From Planomonospora parontospora (lineage in GTDB: Bacteria; Actinomycetota; Actinomycetes; Streptosporangiales; Streptosporangiaceae), in NCBI GenBank assembly GCA_014647935.1, contig BMQD01000019.1:1-64000 (forward strand): DNA of 64,000 bases, given 5' to 3'. Positions 17,415 to 25,792 of this stretch are shown piece after piece. The position numbers and the translations under genes are program-made. The notes under the pieces were generated by a model. The model saw only the letters and a list, made by a program, of their open reading frames with translations, was not told where the DNA came from and did no database searches. Numbering within the stretch: position 1 is the first letter of the stretch; the number at the start of each line of letters is the position of its first letter.

Positions 17415-18180
17415 CCGGCGCGTCTGCGCGGTGATCCCGGCGGCCGGGCGGGGCAGCCGCCTCGGGCTCGACATCCCGAAGATCATGATCGAGGTGGCCG
17501 GCGGCGTCACCGTGTGGCACCTGCTGCACCGGCGGCTGCGGCCGTGGACGGAGCACGTGCACGTCGTGGTCTCCCCCGCCGGCGAGGGCCCGTTCCGGGA
17601 CCTGGCGGCCGACGAGATCGCCCGCGGCACCGTCTCGGTCGGCGTCCAGGACGAGCCGAGGGGCATGGGCGACGCCGTCTTCGGCGCCGCCCCGCACTGG
17701 GAGCCGTACGACGCGGCCCTGGTCGTCTGGGGGGACCAGGCGAACCTGTCCCCGGAGACCGTGCGCCGGGTCGTGCACGCCCACCGGCGGGAACATCCGG
17801 CGGGGCGGCCGGGGCTCACCCTCCCCCTGGTGCCGATGCCCGACCCGTACGTCGAGTACGAGCTGGCCGGGTCGGCCCTGGTGCGGGTGCGGCAGTCCCG
17901 GGAGGGCGACGAGTGCCGCCCCGGCGGGCTCAGCGACGTCGGCGTGTTCTGCCTCAGCACGGACGGGCTGGCCGCGGCGTGGGAGGACTACCTGGCCCGC
18001 GCCGTCCCCGGGGCGGCCACCGGCGAGGTCAACTTCCTGCCGTTCCTGCCCCACCTGTCGCGGTCCTGCGGCCGGCGGGTGACGGTGGTGCCGGTCACCG
18101 ACCCCGACGAGGCACGCGGCGTCAACACCGAGGACGACCTCGCGTTCGCGCGGCGGGCGTTCCTGCGGAGCCCGGAGTGA
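17407..18180 (+). CDS. Sugar-phosphate nucleotidyltransferase (GlmU/MobA-like)
   Basis: This 257-aa GT-A-like NTP transferase has the nucleotide loop VIPAAGRGSRLGLDIPKIMIEV. It also has DEPRGMGDAVFGAAPHW (a GxGxA-type contact), VVWGDQANLSPETV (metal Asp) and a C-terminal GVNTEDDLAFARR typical of the family. It should activate a sugar-1-phosphate, or possibly another phospho-acid, with NTP for the operon's glycosyltransferases. The GTG start overlaps the HAD stop, and the end overlaps the GT4 start (GTGA). Confidence 0.88.
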   Translation: MSDRRVCAVIPAAGRGSRLGLDIPKIMIEVAGGVTVWHLLHRRLRPWTEHVHVVVSPAGEGPFRDLAADEIARGTVSVGVQDEPRGMGDAVFGAAPHWEPYDAALVVWGDQANLSPETVRRVVHAHRREHPAGRPGLTLPLVPMPDPYVEYELAGSALVRVRQSREGDECRPGGLSDVGVFCLSTDGLAAAWEDYLARAVPGAATGEVNFLPFLPHLSRSCGRRVTVVPVTDPDEARGVNTEDDLAFARRAFLRSPE

Positions 18181-19433
18181 CGAAACGGCCGCACCGGGTC
18201 CACGTCGTCTGCTCCGAGCTCCCGCCCGACGTCGTCGGCGGGCTCGGGCGGTACGCCGAACGGCTGACGGCCGCGCTGGAGCGCTCCGGCGTCCCGGTGG
18301 AGGTGTTCGGGACCGCCGGGCCGCACTCCCGGTCCCCGCGCACGGAACGGGCCGGCGACGTCACGCTGCACCGGGTCCGCACGGTCGGCGCCGGCCGCGC
18401 CGGGGACTCGCGGACACCGCTGCCCGTACGGCACCTGGCCCGGATCGCCGGGCTGATCGCGTTCAACGTGCGCGTCGCGGCCCGCATCCTGCGCGCGGGC
18501 GCCGGCCGGCCCGGGTCGGTCGTCGTCGTGCACGACTGGATGGGCTGCCTCGCCGGGATCCTGTGCCGGGTGCTCGGCCGCGCACCGGTGGTGTTCCACG
18601 TCCACAGCCGCGAGTTCGACCGCGGCCCGTCCCGGCGCCGGTCCCCGGTGGCCGCCGGCATCGCCGCGCTCGAGACGCTCCAGGCCCGCACGGCGCGGCT
18701 GATCGTGGTGCCGAGCGAAGGCATGCGCGACGACCTCGCGGCCCGCGGCTGGCCGCGCGACCGGCTCCGGGTCGTGCCGCACGGCTTCGAGGACCCCGCC
18801 CTGGTACGGCTGGCCGGGCTGCCCGGCGCCGACCGCGACCGGCTCCGCGCGGAGGTCCGGCGCCGCCACCTGCCCGGCGGGCGAGGGCGGCTCGTCGTCT
18901 TCGCCGGGCGGCTGTCGCCGCACAAGGGCGTCCGCACGCTGATCCGGGCGGCGTCCGCGGTGGCGCGGGAGCACGACGACGTGCGGATCGTGCTGCTGGG
19001 CGCGCAGGTCCCGCGCACCGGGGACAACGCGGAGGTGGCGCGGCTGATCGAGCGGGAGGGCGTCGGCCGGCACGTGGTCCCCGGCTACCGGTTCCTGGCC
19101 TCCTCCGAGGTGTTCGCGCACTTCCTGGCCGCCGACGTGTGCGTCTTCCCGTCCGTCTACGAGCCGTTCGGGCTGGTCGCCGTCGAGGCGATGGCGCTGG
19201 CCCGGCCGGTGGTCGTCGGACCCGGCTACTCCCCGGAGGTGGTCGGGGACGGGGCTCTCCGGTACGGGCGCGACTCACCGGAGGAACTGGCCGCCGCCCT
19301 GCTGCGCTGCCTCGGCGACCCGGAGGCCGCCGCCCGGCTCGCCGTACGCGGCGCCGCGCACGTCCGCGAACGGTTCACCTGGGCGCGCACGGCGGAGCTC
19401 ACCCTGACAGCGTACGGCGAGGCCGTCCGGTGA
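18177..19433 (+). CDS. Glycosyltransferase family 4 protein
   Basis: This is a 418-aa GT-B enzyme. The N-terminal domain has SELPPDVVGGLGRYAERLTAAL, HDWMGCLAGILCRV and VFHVHSREFDRG. The donor domain has VFAGRLSPHKGVRTLIRAA and YEPFGLVAVEAMALARPVVV (EX7E). This resembles glycogen-synthase-like and trehalose/mannosyl-type GT4 proteins. Its start overlaps the nucleotidyltransferase stop. Its own stop overlaps a 36-codon bridging ORF leading to the flippase. Confidence 0.88.
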   Translation: MTKRPHRVHVVCSELPPDVVGGLGRYAERLTAALERSGVPVEVFGTAGPHSRSPRTERAGDVTLHRVRTVGAGRAGDSRTPLPVRHLARIAGLIAFNVRVAARILRAGAGRPGSVVVVHDWMGCLAGILCRVLGRAPVVFHVHSREFDRGPSRRRSPVAAGIAALETLQARTARLIVVPSEGMRDDLAARGWPRDRLRVVPHGFEDPALVRLAGLPGADRDRLRAEVRRRHLPGGRGRLVVFAGRLSPHKGVRTLIRAASAVAREHDDVRIVLLGAQVPRTGDNAEVARLIEREGVGRHVVPGYRFLASSEVFAHFLAADVCVFPSVYEPFGLVAVEAMALARPVVVGPGYSPEVVGDGALRYGRDSPEELAAALLRCLGDPEAAARLAVRGAAHVRERFTWARTAELTLTAYGEAVR

Positions 19434-19540
19434 CGGCGATGACACCCGTGACGTCCCGACCATCCGGCACCGCCGTGACGGCCGTGCCGTTCCCGCCGCC
19501 CGCGCCGCTCGCGACGACGGACCGCGAGGCCGTCCGATGA
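19430..19540 (+). CDS. Bridging micro-ORF (36 aa) between GT4 and flippase genes
   Basis: The GTG at 19430 overlaps the GT4 stop (GTGA), and its TGA overlaps the flippase ATG (ATGA). The peptide is Thr/Val/Pro-rich and ends REAVR, echoing the GT4 C-terminus GEAVR; the DNA gcgaggccgtccg is repeated at both ends. No domain is seen. It may only carry ribosomes across the gap. Confidence 0.35.
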   Translation: MTAMTPVTSRPSGTAVTAVPFPPPAPLATTDREAVR

Positions 19541-20841
19541 CGCCCCGCGGGACGGCCGGAGGCCTGCGCGCCCGGGCCGCGCGGCTGCTGCACGGCCGCG
19601 GCTGGGCGGTCGGGCCGACGGTGACGGGCGCCGCCGCCAGCGGGGTGACCGCGGCGACCGGGCTCGTCATCGCCCGGGAGATCGGCGCCGCGGCGTTCGG
19701 CCACTTCACCGTGGTCCTGACGATCGCCACGATCCTCACCGTCGGCATGCTGATGAGCCTGCACTACGTCATGTACCAGGAGCTGCCCCGGGCCGAGGCC
19801 CCGGACCGTCCCGCCCTGGTGACGACGGCGCTGCTGTCCGCGCTGGGACTGACCGCGGCCCTGACCGGCGCCGGGCTGCTGGCCGCCGGGCCGCTGACCG
19901 CCCTGCTCGGCGTCGACGTCCGCACGCTGTGCTTCTCCCTGGCGCTGGCGGCGGCGATGACGGTCAACCAGCTGACCGAGAGCTTCCTGCGCGGCCTGAA
20001 GCGGTACGTCCTCACCGCCGTCCTGAAGTTCGCCGTCGCCGTCGCCTACCTGGGCGGCTCGTCCTACTGCCTGCTCGTCCTGGGCATCCGGGACGCCGAG
20101 TTCTACCTGGTCGCGCTCATCGCCACGAACGCCGTCTTCGCCGTCGCGGCCGTGGCGGGCTGCGAGATCGCCCCCCGCTCCTGGTCGCCGGCGCTGGCGC
20201 GCTCGCTGTACCGGCACGGCGGCTACGTGACCGTCCTCGCCGTGTTCACCGCCCTGGTGTTCGGGGTGGACGTGATCTTCCTCAACCACTGGGCGGGCCC
20301 GGCCGACGTCGGCGTGTACTCGGTGTACAACGGCTTCCCCAAGCGCCTGTTCGGCGTCCTGTTCACCGACGGGATCGGCCTGGTGCTGCTGCCGACGCTG
20401 GCCACCATGGACAAGCCCGCCCTGCTGCGGCGCATCGGCAGGATCACCCCGGCGGTCGCCGCGGCCACGGTGCTCCTGTCGTTCGCGGGCAGCACCGTGT
20501 TCTTCCTCCTGCTCGGCGAGCAGTACCCGTACGAACTCGACCTGATGGCGCTGTCGGCCGCGGGGATGGGCGCCCACATGCTGTTCAACCTCTACTCCAC
20601 CGTCCTGCTGATGGACGGGGTGCGCGGCGCCAAGGTGCTCATCGGCTGCATGGCCGCCGGGACGCCGGTCGCGCTCGCCTGCCAGGCGGCGCTCACCGCC
20701 TGGCAGGGCCTGGCCGGGGCGCTGGTGGCGTTCGCGCTGAGCAATCTCATCCTCGTCGCCCTCGTGGCCGCCGCCGCGACCCGGACGTACCGGCGGGCGG
20801 CCCCGGCGGGCGCGGCCCGTTCCCAGGAGACCGCACCGTGA
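19537..20841 (+). CDS. Polysaccharide flippase (Wzx/MATE-like, oligosaccharide translocase)
   Basis: This 434-aa protein has about 12-14 hydrophobic helices, with motifs of the polysaccharide synthesis/transport family (VIAREIGAAAFGHFTVVLTIATI and VGVYSVYNGFPKRLFGVLFTDGIGLVLLPTLA). It should flip lipid-linked oligosaccharide from the cytoplasmic to the outer face of the membrane. The end overlaps the next GT4 start (GTGA). No Wzy polymerase or chain-length regulator is visible nearby, so the product may be a short oligosaccharide or be polymerised elsewhere. Confidence 0.87.
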   Translation: MTPRGTAGGLRARAARLLHGRGWAVGPTVTGAAASGVTAATGLVIAREIGAAAFGHFTVVLTIATILTVGMLMSLHYVMYQELPRAEAPDRPALVTTALLSALGLTAALTGAGLLAAGPLTALLGVDVRTLCFSLALAAAMTVNQLTESFLRGLKRYVLTAVLKFAVAVAYLGGSSYCLLVLGIRDAEFYLVALIATNAVFAVAAVAGCEIAPRSWSPALARSLYRHGGYVTVLAVFTALVFGVDVIFLNHWAGPADVGVYSVYNGFPKRLFGVLFTDGIGLVLLPTLATMDKPALLRRIGRITPAVAAATVLLSFAGSTVFFLLLGEQYPYELDLMALSAAGMGAHMLFNLYSTVLLMDGVRGAKVLIGCMAAGTPVALACQAALTAWQGLAGALVAFALSNLILVALVAAAATRTYRRAAPAGAARSQETAP

Positions 20842-22100
20842 AGATCGTCCACGTCATCAACCAGTTCCCGCCCAACATCACCGCGGGGCTCGGCCGCTAC
20901 GCCGAGGAGATCGTCCCGCATCTGGCCGGCCACCGGCCGCTGGCGGTCTTCACCCTCAACGACACCGGTGACCGGCCGGTGCACGAACGGCGCGGCGCCG
21001 TCACCGTGTACCGGCCCCCGGGCCGGATCCTCGGCGCGCTCGGCCGCAGGCGGCGCCTCAACCGCACCCGCCGGACCGAGTTCGCCCTGCTCGCGGCGAA
21101 CGTCGTGGCCAGCAACTGGCGGTACTTCCTGCGGCTGCTGCGGGCGGGCCGGAGCGGGCGGCCCGACCTGGTCGCCGTGCACGACTCGACGAACTTCCTC
21201 GCCGGGCTGCTCTGCCACTACGTGCTGCGGCTGCCGGTCGTCCTGCACGTGCACACCACCGAGTACGGCGTGGCCCCGCAGCGCAGCATCACCGATCCGC
21301 TCGGCGTGTTCGCCGCCGTCGAGCGGTGGCTGGGGCGGATCGCCCGCCGCGTCGTCGTCGCCACCCCGGAGGTGCGCGACCAGCTCACCGCCGCCGGCTG
21401 GGACCCGGCGGCGATGGACGTCGTGTGCCTGGGCGGCACGTTCGAGCGGGTGCTCGCCGACCCCGGCCTCGACCGGGACGGGCTCCGCACGGGCGCCGCC
21501 GCCCTGCGCGCCCGGCTCGGCATCCCGGCCGGGGATCCGGTCCTGCTGTTCGTCGGCCGCCTGGAACGGCAGAAGGGCGTCTACCAGCTGCTGGAGGCGA
21601 TGCCGCGGATCGCGGCCGCCGTCCCCGGGCTGCGGCTGGTCCTCGTCGGGGAGGGCGACCGGGACGGCATCGAGCGCATCGCCGCCGAGGCCGGGCTGGG
21701 CGGGCGTGTCCTCACCTCGGACGGGTTCGTCGACGGCCGGGCCCTGCTGGAGTACTACACGATGGCCGACGCCTGCGTCTTCCCCTCCCTGTTCGAGCCG
21801 TTCGGCCTGGTGGCGACCGAGGCCATGGCCCTGGCCAGGCCGACGATCCTCGGCGACGGGTTCTCCCGGATCTTCCTCGGCGACCCGGAGCGGCCCGCGA
21901 CGCGGTTCGTGCGCGCCGCCGACCCCGGAGACATCGCCCGCTGCGTGATCGACGTCATGACGGACCCGGAGCTGCGCCGCGCGCTCGCCGAGAACGGCGA
22001 GCGGTTCGTGCGGGAGCGGTTGAGCTGGGCCCGGGCCGCCGAGGAGACGCTCGCGGTGTACCGGTCGGCGCTGAAGGAGGCCGCCCCCCGCAGTCGGTAG
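20838..22100 (+). CDS. Glycosyltransferase family 4 protein
   Basis: This 420-aa GT-B enzyme is similar in layout to the one at 18177. Blocks are HVINQFPPNITAGLGRYAEEIV, HDSTNFLAGLLCHYVLRLPVVLHVHTTEYG, LFVGRLERQKGVYQLLEAMPRI and FEPFGLVATEAMALARPTIL. The two GT4 genes look like diverged paralogues with different acceptors. It is the last gene of the polysaccharide operon, 64 bp before the stop of the convergent phosphatase/nuclease gene. Confidence 0.88.
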   Translation: MKIVHVINQFPPNITAGLGRYAEEIVPHLAGHRPLAVFTLNDTGDRPVHERRGAVTVYRPPGRILGALGRRRRLNRTRRTEFALLAANVVASNWRYFLRLLRAGRSGRPDLVAVHDSTNFLAGLLCHYVLRLPVVLHVHTTEYGVAPQRSITDPLGVFAAVERWLGRIARRVVVATPEVRDQLTAAGWDPAAMDVVCLGGTFERVLADPGLDRDGLRTGAAALRARLGIPAGDPVLLFVGRLERQKGVYQLLEAMPRIAAAVPGLRLVLVGEGDRDGIERIAAEAGLGGRVLTSDGFVDGRALLEYYTMADACVFPSLFEPFGLVATEAMALARPTILGDGFSRIFLGDPERPATRFVRAADPGDIARCVIDVMTDPELRRALAENGERFVRERLSWARAAEETLAVYRSALKEAAPRSR

Positions 22101-22108
22101 CCGTCCCG

Positions 22109-22212
22109 CCCGTCCAGCAGGGCCGCCACCGCGTGGCAACCGGAGACCGGACCCGCCCCCGAAGTCAGTGACCGCCCAGCAGGGCCACCACCGCGTGGTG
22201 GTCGGAGGCCGT
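22109..22212. repeat. Diverged duplication of the 3' end of the EEP gene
   Basis: The segment around 22114-22145 repeats, at an offset of 62 bp, the 3' end of the neighbouring minus-strand gene (core ccagcagggcc-ccaccgcgtgg). The outside copy would read HAVAALLDG, against HAVVALLGG in the gene. It looks like a decayed tandem duplication or a remnant of a second gene tail. Confidence 0.55.
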
Positions 22213-22959
22213 ACCGGTCTCCACCACGTCGGCCCATTCCAGGCGGGCGGCCAGCGGCTGCGACAGCATGATGTAGTCGCTGCGCGTGTCGACCAGCACG
22301 CCGGCGCCGCCGCGGGGCGCGGTGGCCCAGCGCGACGAGCGCGGCCGGGCCCGCAGGGCGTCGACCCAGCCGGCCTTCTCCAGCCGGTCCATCACCTCGA
22401 ACCGGGGCGGCCGGCCGTACTTGTCGATCCCGGCCTCGGCCAGGCGGTCGGCCAGGTCGTCCGGGTAGGGGTCGTGGCGGGAGAGCCCGTTGAGGTCGCC
22501 GACCAGCAGGCAGTCGCGCACGGCCAGCAGTTCGGGCGGGAGGAGGCGGAGCAGTTCGTCCGCCTCGGCCAACCGCGCGTCCTCGTCGCTGGCGACGAGG
22601 TGGGTGCCCAGGACGAGCAGCGGGTCGCCCCCTCCGGGGGAGGCCAGCTCCACCTCGACGGCGCAGTGCGCCATGAACGGCGGCGCGTGCACCGCCCGGC
22701 GCAGGATCGGCGCGCGGGACGCCAGGCAGACGTTGTACCGCCGGCCGCTCGGCCGCCGGTTCGCCGTCCCGACGACCAGGTGCTCGTCCCCTGCGGGGAT
22801 GCCGATCGCCCCGGCCAGCTCGCGGAGCCGCCCGCCGTCCTCCCAGCCGACGCACTCCTGCAGCACCAGCAGGTCGGGCCGCTCGGCCGCCACGATCGAG
22901 CGGATCTCGTCGAACCGCTCCTCGCCCCCGACGAGCACGTTGAAAGACAGAACCTTCAT
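22165..22959 (-). CDS. Endonuclease/exonuclease/phosphatase (EEP) family protein
   Basis: This 264-aa metal-dependent phosphoesterase has N-terminal MKVLSFNVLVGG, catalytic Glu in LVLQECVGW, GTHLVASDEDARLAEADELL, GDLNGLSRHDPYP and the final TASDHHAVVALLGGH. These are all EEP (DNase I-like) signatures. It could cleave nucleic acid, phosphoinositide-like lipids or nucleotides. There is no signal peptide, so it acts in the cytoplasm. It is divergent from the DUF4291 gene. Confidence 0.85.
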   Translation of the reverse strand: MKVLSFNVLVGGEERFDEIRSIVAAERPDLLVLQECVGWEDGGRLRELAGAIGIPAGDEHLVVGTANRRPSGRRYNVCLASRAPILRRAVHAPPFMAHCAVEVELASPGGGDPLLVLGTHLVASDEDARLAEADELLRLLPPELLAVRDCLLVGDLNGLSRHDPYPDDLADRLAEAGIDKYGRPPRFEVMDRLEKAGWVDALRARPRSSRWATAPRGGAGVLVDTRSDYIMLSQPLAARLEWADVVETGTASDHHAVVALLGGH

Positions 22960-23089
22960 GCCTCAGACGTTCCCACAAGCCCGCCGCGTACCGGACATCG
23001 GCGGACCCGGATGCTCCGTACGGCGGGACCCGCGCCGGGACCGGTAATCCTGTTGCCCGGCCGGGACGGGTTTCGCCACGCTGGTGGGC

Positions 23090-23788
23090 ATGTCCCCGCC
23101 CTACCGGCAGATCCGTGCTGTTCACACCGACGACTCCGTCACCGTCTACCAGGCCTACGACCCGTCCATCGCCGGGCCCGCGGTCGCGGCGCAGCGGTTC
23201 GTCCCACCGTTCAAGCGGGAGCGGATGACCTGGATCAAGCCGTCGTTCCTGTGGATGATGTACCGCTGCGGCTGGGCCGCCAAGCCCGGGCAGTCCCGGG
23301 TCCTGGCGATCGAGATCACCCGCGAGGGCTTCGAGTGGGCGCTGGCCCGCTCCTGCCCGAGTCACCCCGGACGCGACGCCGGCGACGCCGGCCGCGACGC
23401 CTGGGCACGCCGGCTCCGCCGCAGCCCGGTCCGCGTCCAGTGGGACCCCGAGCGCGACCCGCACCTGAACGCCCTGCCGTACCGGTCCATCCAGATCGGG
23501 CTGTCCGGCGAGGCCGTGCACCGCTACGCCGACGACTGGACCGTCTCGATCACCGACGTCACCGACCGGGTCCACGACGTCCACGCGGCCGTCCGGGCCC
23601 GTGCGCAGACGGCCGGTCTCCTGCCGGTCGAGCGTCCCTATCCGCTGCCGCCGGACCTCGCGCGGATCGTCGGCGCCACGGCGGACGGCTCCGAACCGGC
23701 ACCGGCCCGCACGCTGCCCGGCGGTGCAGCACGGACTCGGGTGAGCCCGGACGGGACGGCCGAGTCCCACGGCGAGCGCGGCCTGTGA
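23090..23788 (+). CDS. DUF4291 domain-containing protein
   Basis: This 232-aa protein matches DUF4291 over about residues 4-185: PYRQIRAVHTDDSVTVYQAYDPSIAG, ERMTWIKPSFLWMMYRCGWA and YRSIQIGLSGEAVHRYADDWTVSITDVT. The biochemical role of the family is unknown. The last 40 residues are low-complexity. ATG 23090 is chosen over GTG 23084. The stop overlaps the next start (GTGA), implying joint function. Confidence 0.85.
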   Translation: MSPPYRQIRAVHTDDSVTVYQAYDPSIAGPAVAAQRFVPPFKRERMTWIKPSFLWMMYRCGWAAKPGQSRVLAIEITREGFEWALARSCPSHPGRDAGDAGRDAWARRLRRSPVRVQWDPERDPHLNALPYRSIQIGLSGEAVHRYADDWTVSITDVTDRVHDVHAAVRARAQTAGLLPVERPYPLPPDLARIVGATADGSEPAPARTLPGGAARTRVSPDGTAESHGERGL

Positions 23789-24633
23789 CGGTCCCGAACC
23801 AGCCGTTCCGCTGGGACCTGGTCCGTCGCGACCGGCTCGGCGGCCTCCTGCGTGACCACCCCGGAAGCAGGTTCCCCTACGTGGACGAACTGGTCGGCTG
23901 CGCCGCCAAGGTGGTGGCCCGCAGCGCAGACGGCGACCTGTACTTCGTCGGACGCTCCGCCGACAGCGTCCACGACCTGCTCTCCGGCGCCCTTGCCCGG
24001 ACCTCGCACCGCGACCGGCTGCACCTGCTGCCCTTCTCCCACCGCCTGGACGGCCCGCTGCGAACCGCCGAGGTCCGGCAGCTGCGGGCCAACCTCGACG
24101 CACTGGGCATCACCCCGTACGGCCTGGCCCGCCGCGGGCGCCCGATCGTCTTCACCGACCTGGTGTACGGCGGAGCCACCTTCACCCACCTGTACGGCCT
24201 GCTGCGCGACTGGATCTCCGACGAGCGGGAGACCTGGGACGTCATCCGCCTCAAGCTGCGCTTCCTCGGCATCACCGCACGGGAGAAGACCAGTCCCAAC
24301 ACCTGGCGGTGGTGGCAGAACGCCCCGTGGACCGGGTCTCTGCCGCGAAGGGCCGTGACGAGCGTGTCCGTCGCACCGCGGTTCTGGAGCTACCTCGGCG
24401 ACGACCAGCACAAGCTCACCCCGTCGTTCCGGCGGACCCTCTGGGCCGACGAGGCGGTCACCGTACCGCGCCGCGACGATGCGACCCTGAACGCCCTCGC
24501 CCAGGCGGTCGCCCTGGTGGAACTGGGCCGCAGCCGCCGGGTGCGCGACGACCTCGCCCGCCGGATCACGGCGGAACCGTCCTTCGCCCGGCCCTGGCTG
24601 CGCTCGCTGACCCTGCAACTGCGCCGGGGGTGA
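23785..24633 (+). CDS. Conserved actinobacterial protein of unknown function
   Basis: This 282-aa protein is coupled to the DUF4291 gene by GTGA. It reads as soluble. Conserved-looking blocks are FPYVDELVGCAAKVVARSADGDLYFVGRSADSVHDLLSGAL, PIVFTDLVYGGATFTHLYGLLRDW and TSPNTWRWWQNAPWTGSLPRRAVTSVSV. The DLVYGGATF stretch vaguely recalls a PRPP loop of phosphoribosyltransferases, but I would not assign that function. Similar proteins occur in Streptomyces as hypotheticals. Confidence 0.78.
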   Translation: MTVPNQPFRWDLVRRDRLGGLLRDHPGSRFPYVDELVGCAAKVVARSADGDLYFVGRSADSVHDLLSGALARTSHRDRLHLLPFSHRLDGPLRTAEVRQLRANLDALGITPYGLARRGRPIVFTDLVYGGATFTHLYGLLRDWISDERETWDVIRLKLRFLGITAREKTSPNTWRWWQNAPWTGSLPRRAVTSVSVAPRFWSYLGDDQHKLTPSFRRTLWADEAVTVPRRDDATLNALAQAVALVELGRSRRVRDDLARRITAEPSFARPWLRSLTLQLRRG

Positions 24634-24709
24634 CCGAGGTCCGAGCCTCCGCGCCGCGGACGTCCGGTGAACAAGGACCGAGGCGCGTCGATCGCGTACG
24701 CCGCTCCGC

Positions 24710-25612
24710 TCAGCCGGCCGGGTGGATCCGGAGCAGGCGCTCGCGGTCGCGGGGGTCGGCGGTGCCGCGGGCGAACCAGTCGGTGAGCCGCCGCAGGACG
24801 TCGTCGTCCGTGCCCGTGTCCAGCAGCAGTTCGGAGCCGATGAGGGCGGCGACCTCCTCGAACGCGTCTCCGTGATCGGTCAGCGTCCAGCCGCGCCAGT
24901 GGTGCGCCGGCCACGCCGGATCGAGGAGGCAGTCCAGCGACCACCAGTCCAGGCGGCGGCCGGGGACGTCCAGGAGGGCCCCGTTCCAGGGGACCGACTC
25001 CAGCGCCGCGAACCCGGTGGCCTCCTCCTGGGCGGAGGCGAGCACTGCGGGCCCGGCCAGCAGCGGCTCGGCCAGCCCACTGGCCCAGCAGCCGCCGAAG
25101 GACAGGCGGCCGCCCTCGTCGCGGACGGCGATGAGGGTGGGGGCGACCTGGGCCAGGTCGTCATCCTCGGTGGGCGCCAGGGCCCACTGGCCCGCCAGCG
25201 GAGACGGCGGTTCGTCCAGGTAGAGCACGGTGTCGTACGGCAGGCCGAGATACTCCATGACCTGGTACAGCCCGCGCGGCACCCACGTCACCGTCCAGCC
25301 CGGCCACAGGGCGGCCATCATCCTGAGCCAGGCGCGGACCTCTCTCAGGCCGGTGCGGGGGTACCCGGCGATCTCACGCTCGTTGTGCACGAGGAGCCGC
25401 CGCTCGCCCAGGTCGAGCAGCGCCACGGCCCGCCACCACACGGAGTTCATCCAGAAGGCCGCGTGGCCGCCCTGCTGCCGGCGGATGAAGCCGAGGGTGC
25501 GTTCGGGGCCCCAGAGCAGGTCGCGGTGGAAGGTGGCGGCGCCGCCGCGCCGCGACCAGACCCGGTGCCCTCCGCGGTCGACGACGACGTAGTGGGCGTT
25601 CCCCGCGCTCAT
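24710..25612 (-). CDS. Conserved hypothetical protein
   Basis: This 300-aa soluble protein (MSAGNAHYVVVDRGGHRVWSRRGG...) is rich in Trp (WMNSVWW, WPGWTVTWV, WWSLD). It has a repeated sense of a beta-rich N-terminal half and WAR/WTLTDHGDAFEEVAALIG at the end. I recognise no enzyme motif. It lies downstream of the NYN gene on the same strand, separated by 180 bp of repeats containing copies of its start region. Confidence 0.72.
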   Translation of the reverse strand: MSAGNAHYVVVDRGGHRVWSRRGGAATFHRDLLWGPERTLGFIRRQQGGHAAFWMNSVWWRAVALLDLGERRLLVHNEREIAGYPRTGLREVRAWLRMMAALWPGWTVTWVPRGLYQVMEYLGLPYDTVLYLDEPPSPLAGQWALAPTEDDDLAQVAPTLIAVRDEGGRLSFGGCWASGLAEPLLAGPAVLASAQEEATGFAALESVPWNGALLDVPGRRLDWWSLDCLLDPAWPAHHWRGWTLTDHGDAFEEVAALIGSELLLDTGTDDDVLRRLTDWFARGTADPRDRERLLRIHPAG

Positions 25613-25792
25613 GACCGCCAGATTAGACGGATTTCATGCAGATTAGACGGATTCCACGACCACGCGTGATCGCCGGACCGGACGGGCCTCGGCCACTCAT
25701 GACCGCCGGGCCGACCGGGCCTCGGCCGCTCATGACCGCCGGACCAGGCGGGCTTCAGGGCCCCCGGACCGGCCGGGTCCACGGCGAGGCGG
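25609..25792. repeat. Short repeats duplicating a translation-start region
   Basis: CTCATGACCGCC occurs at the start of the 300-aa gene (25609), and again at 25696 and 25729 with a 33-bp period. AGATTAGACGGATT also occurs twice (25620 and 25639). On the minus strand, a 36-codon ORF (25733 to 25623) encodes a repeated MSGRGP-x-GPA peptide and ends just before the ATG of the 300-aa gene. Confidence 0.6.
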
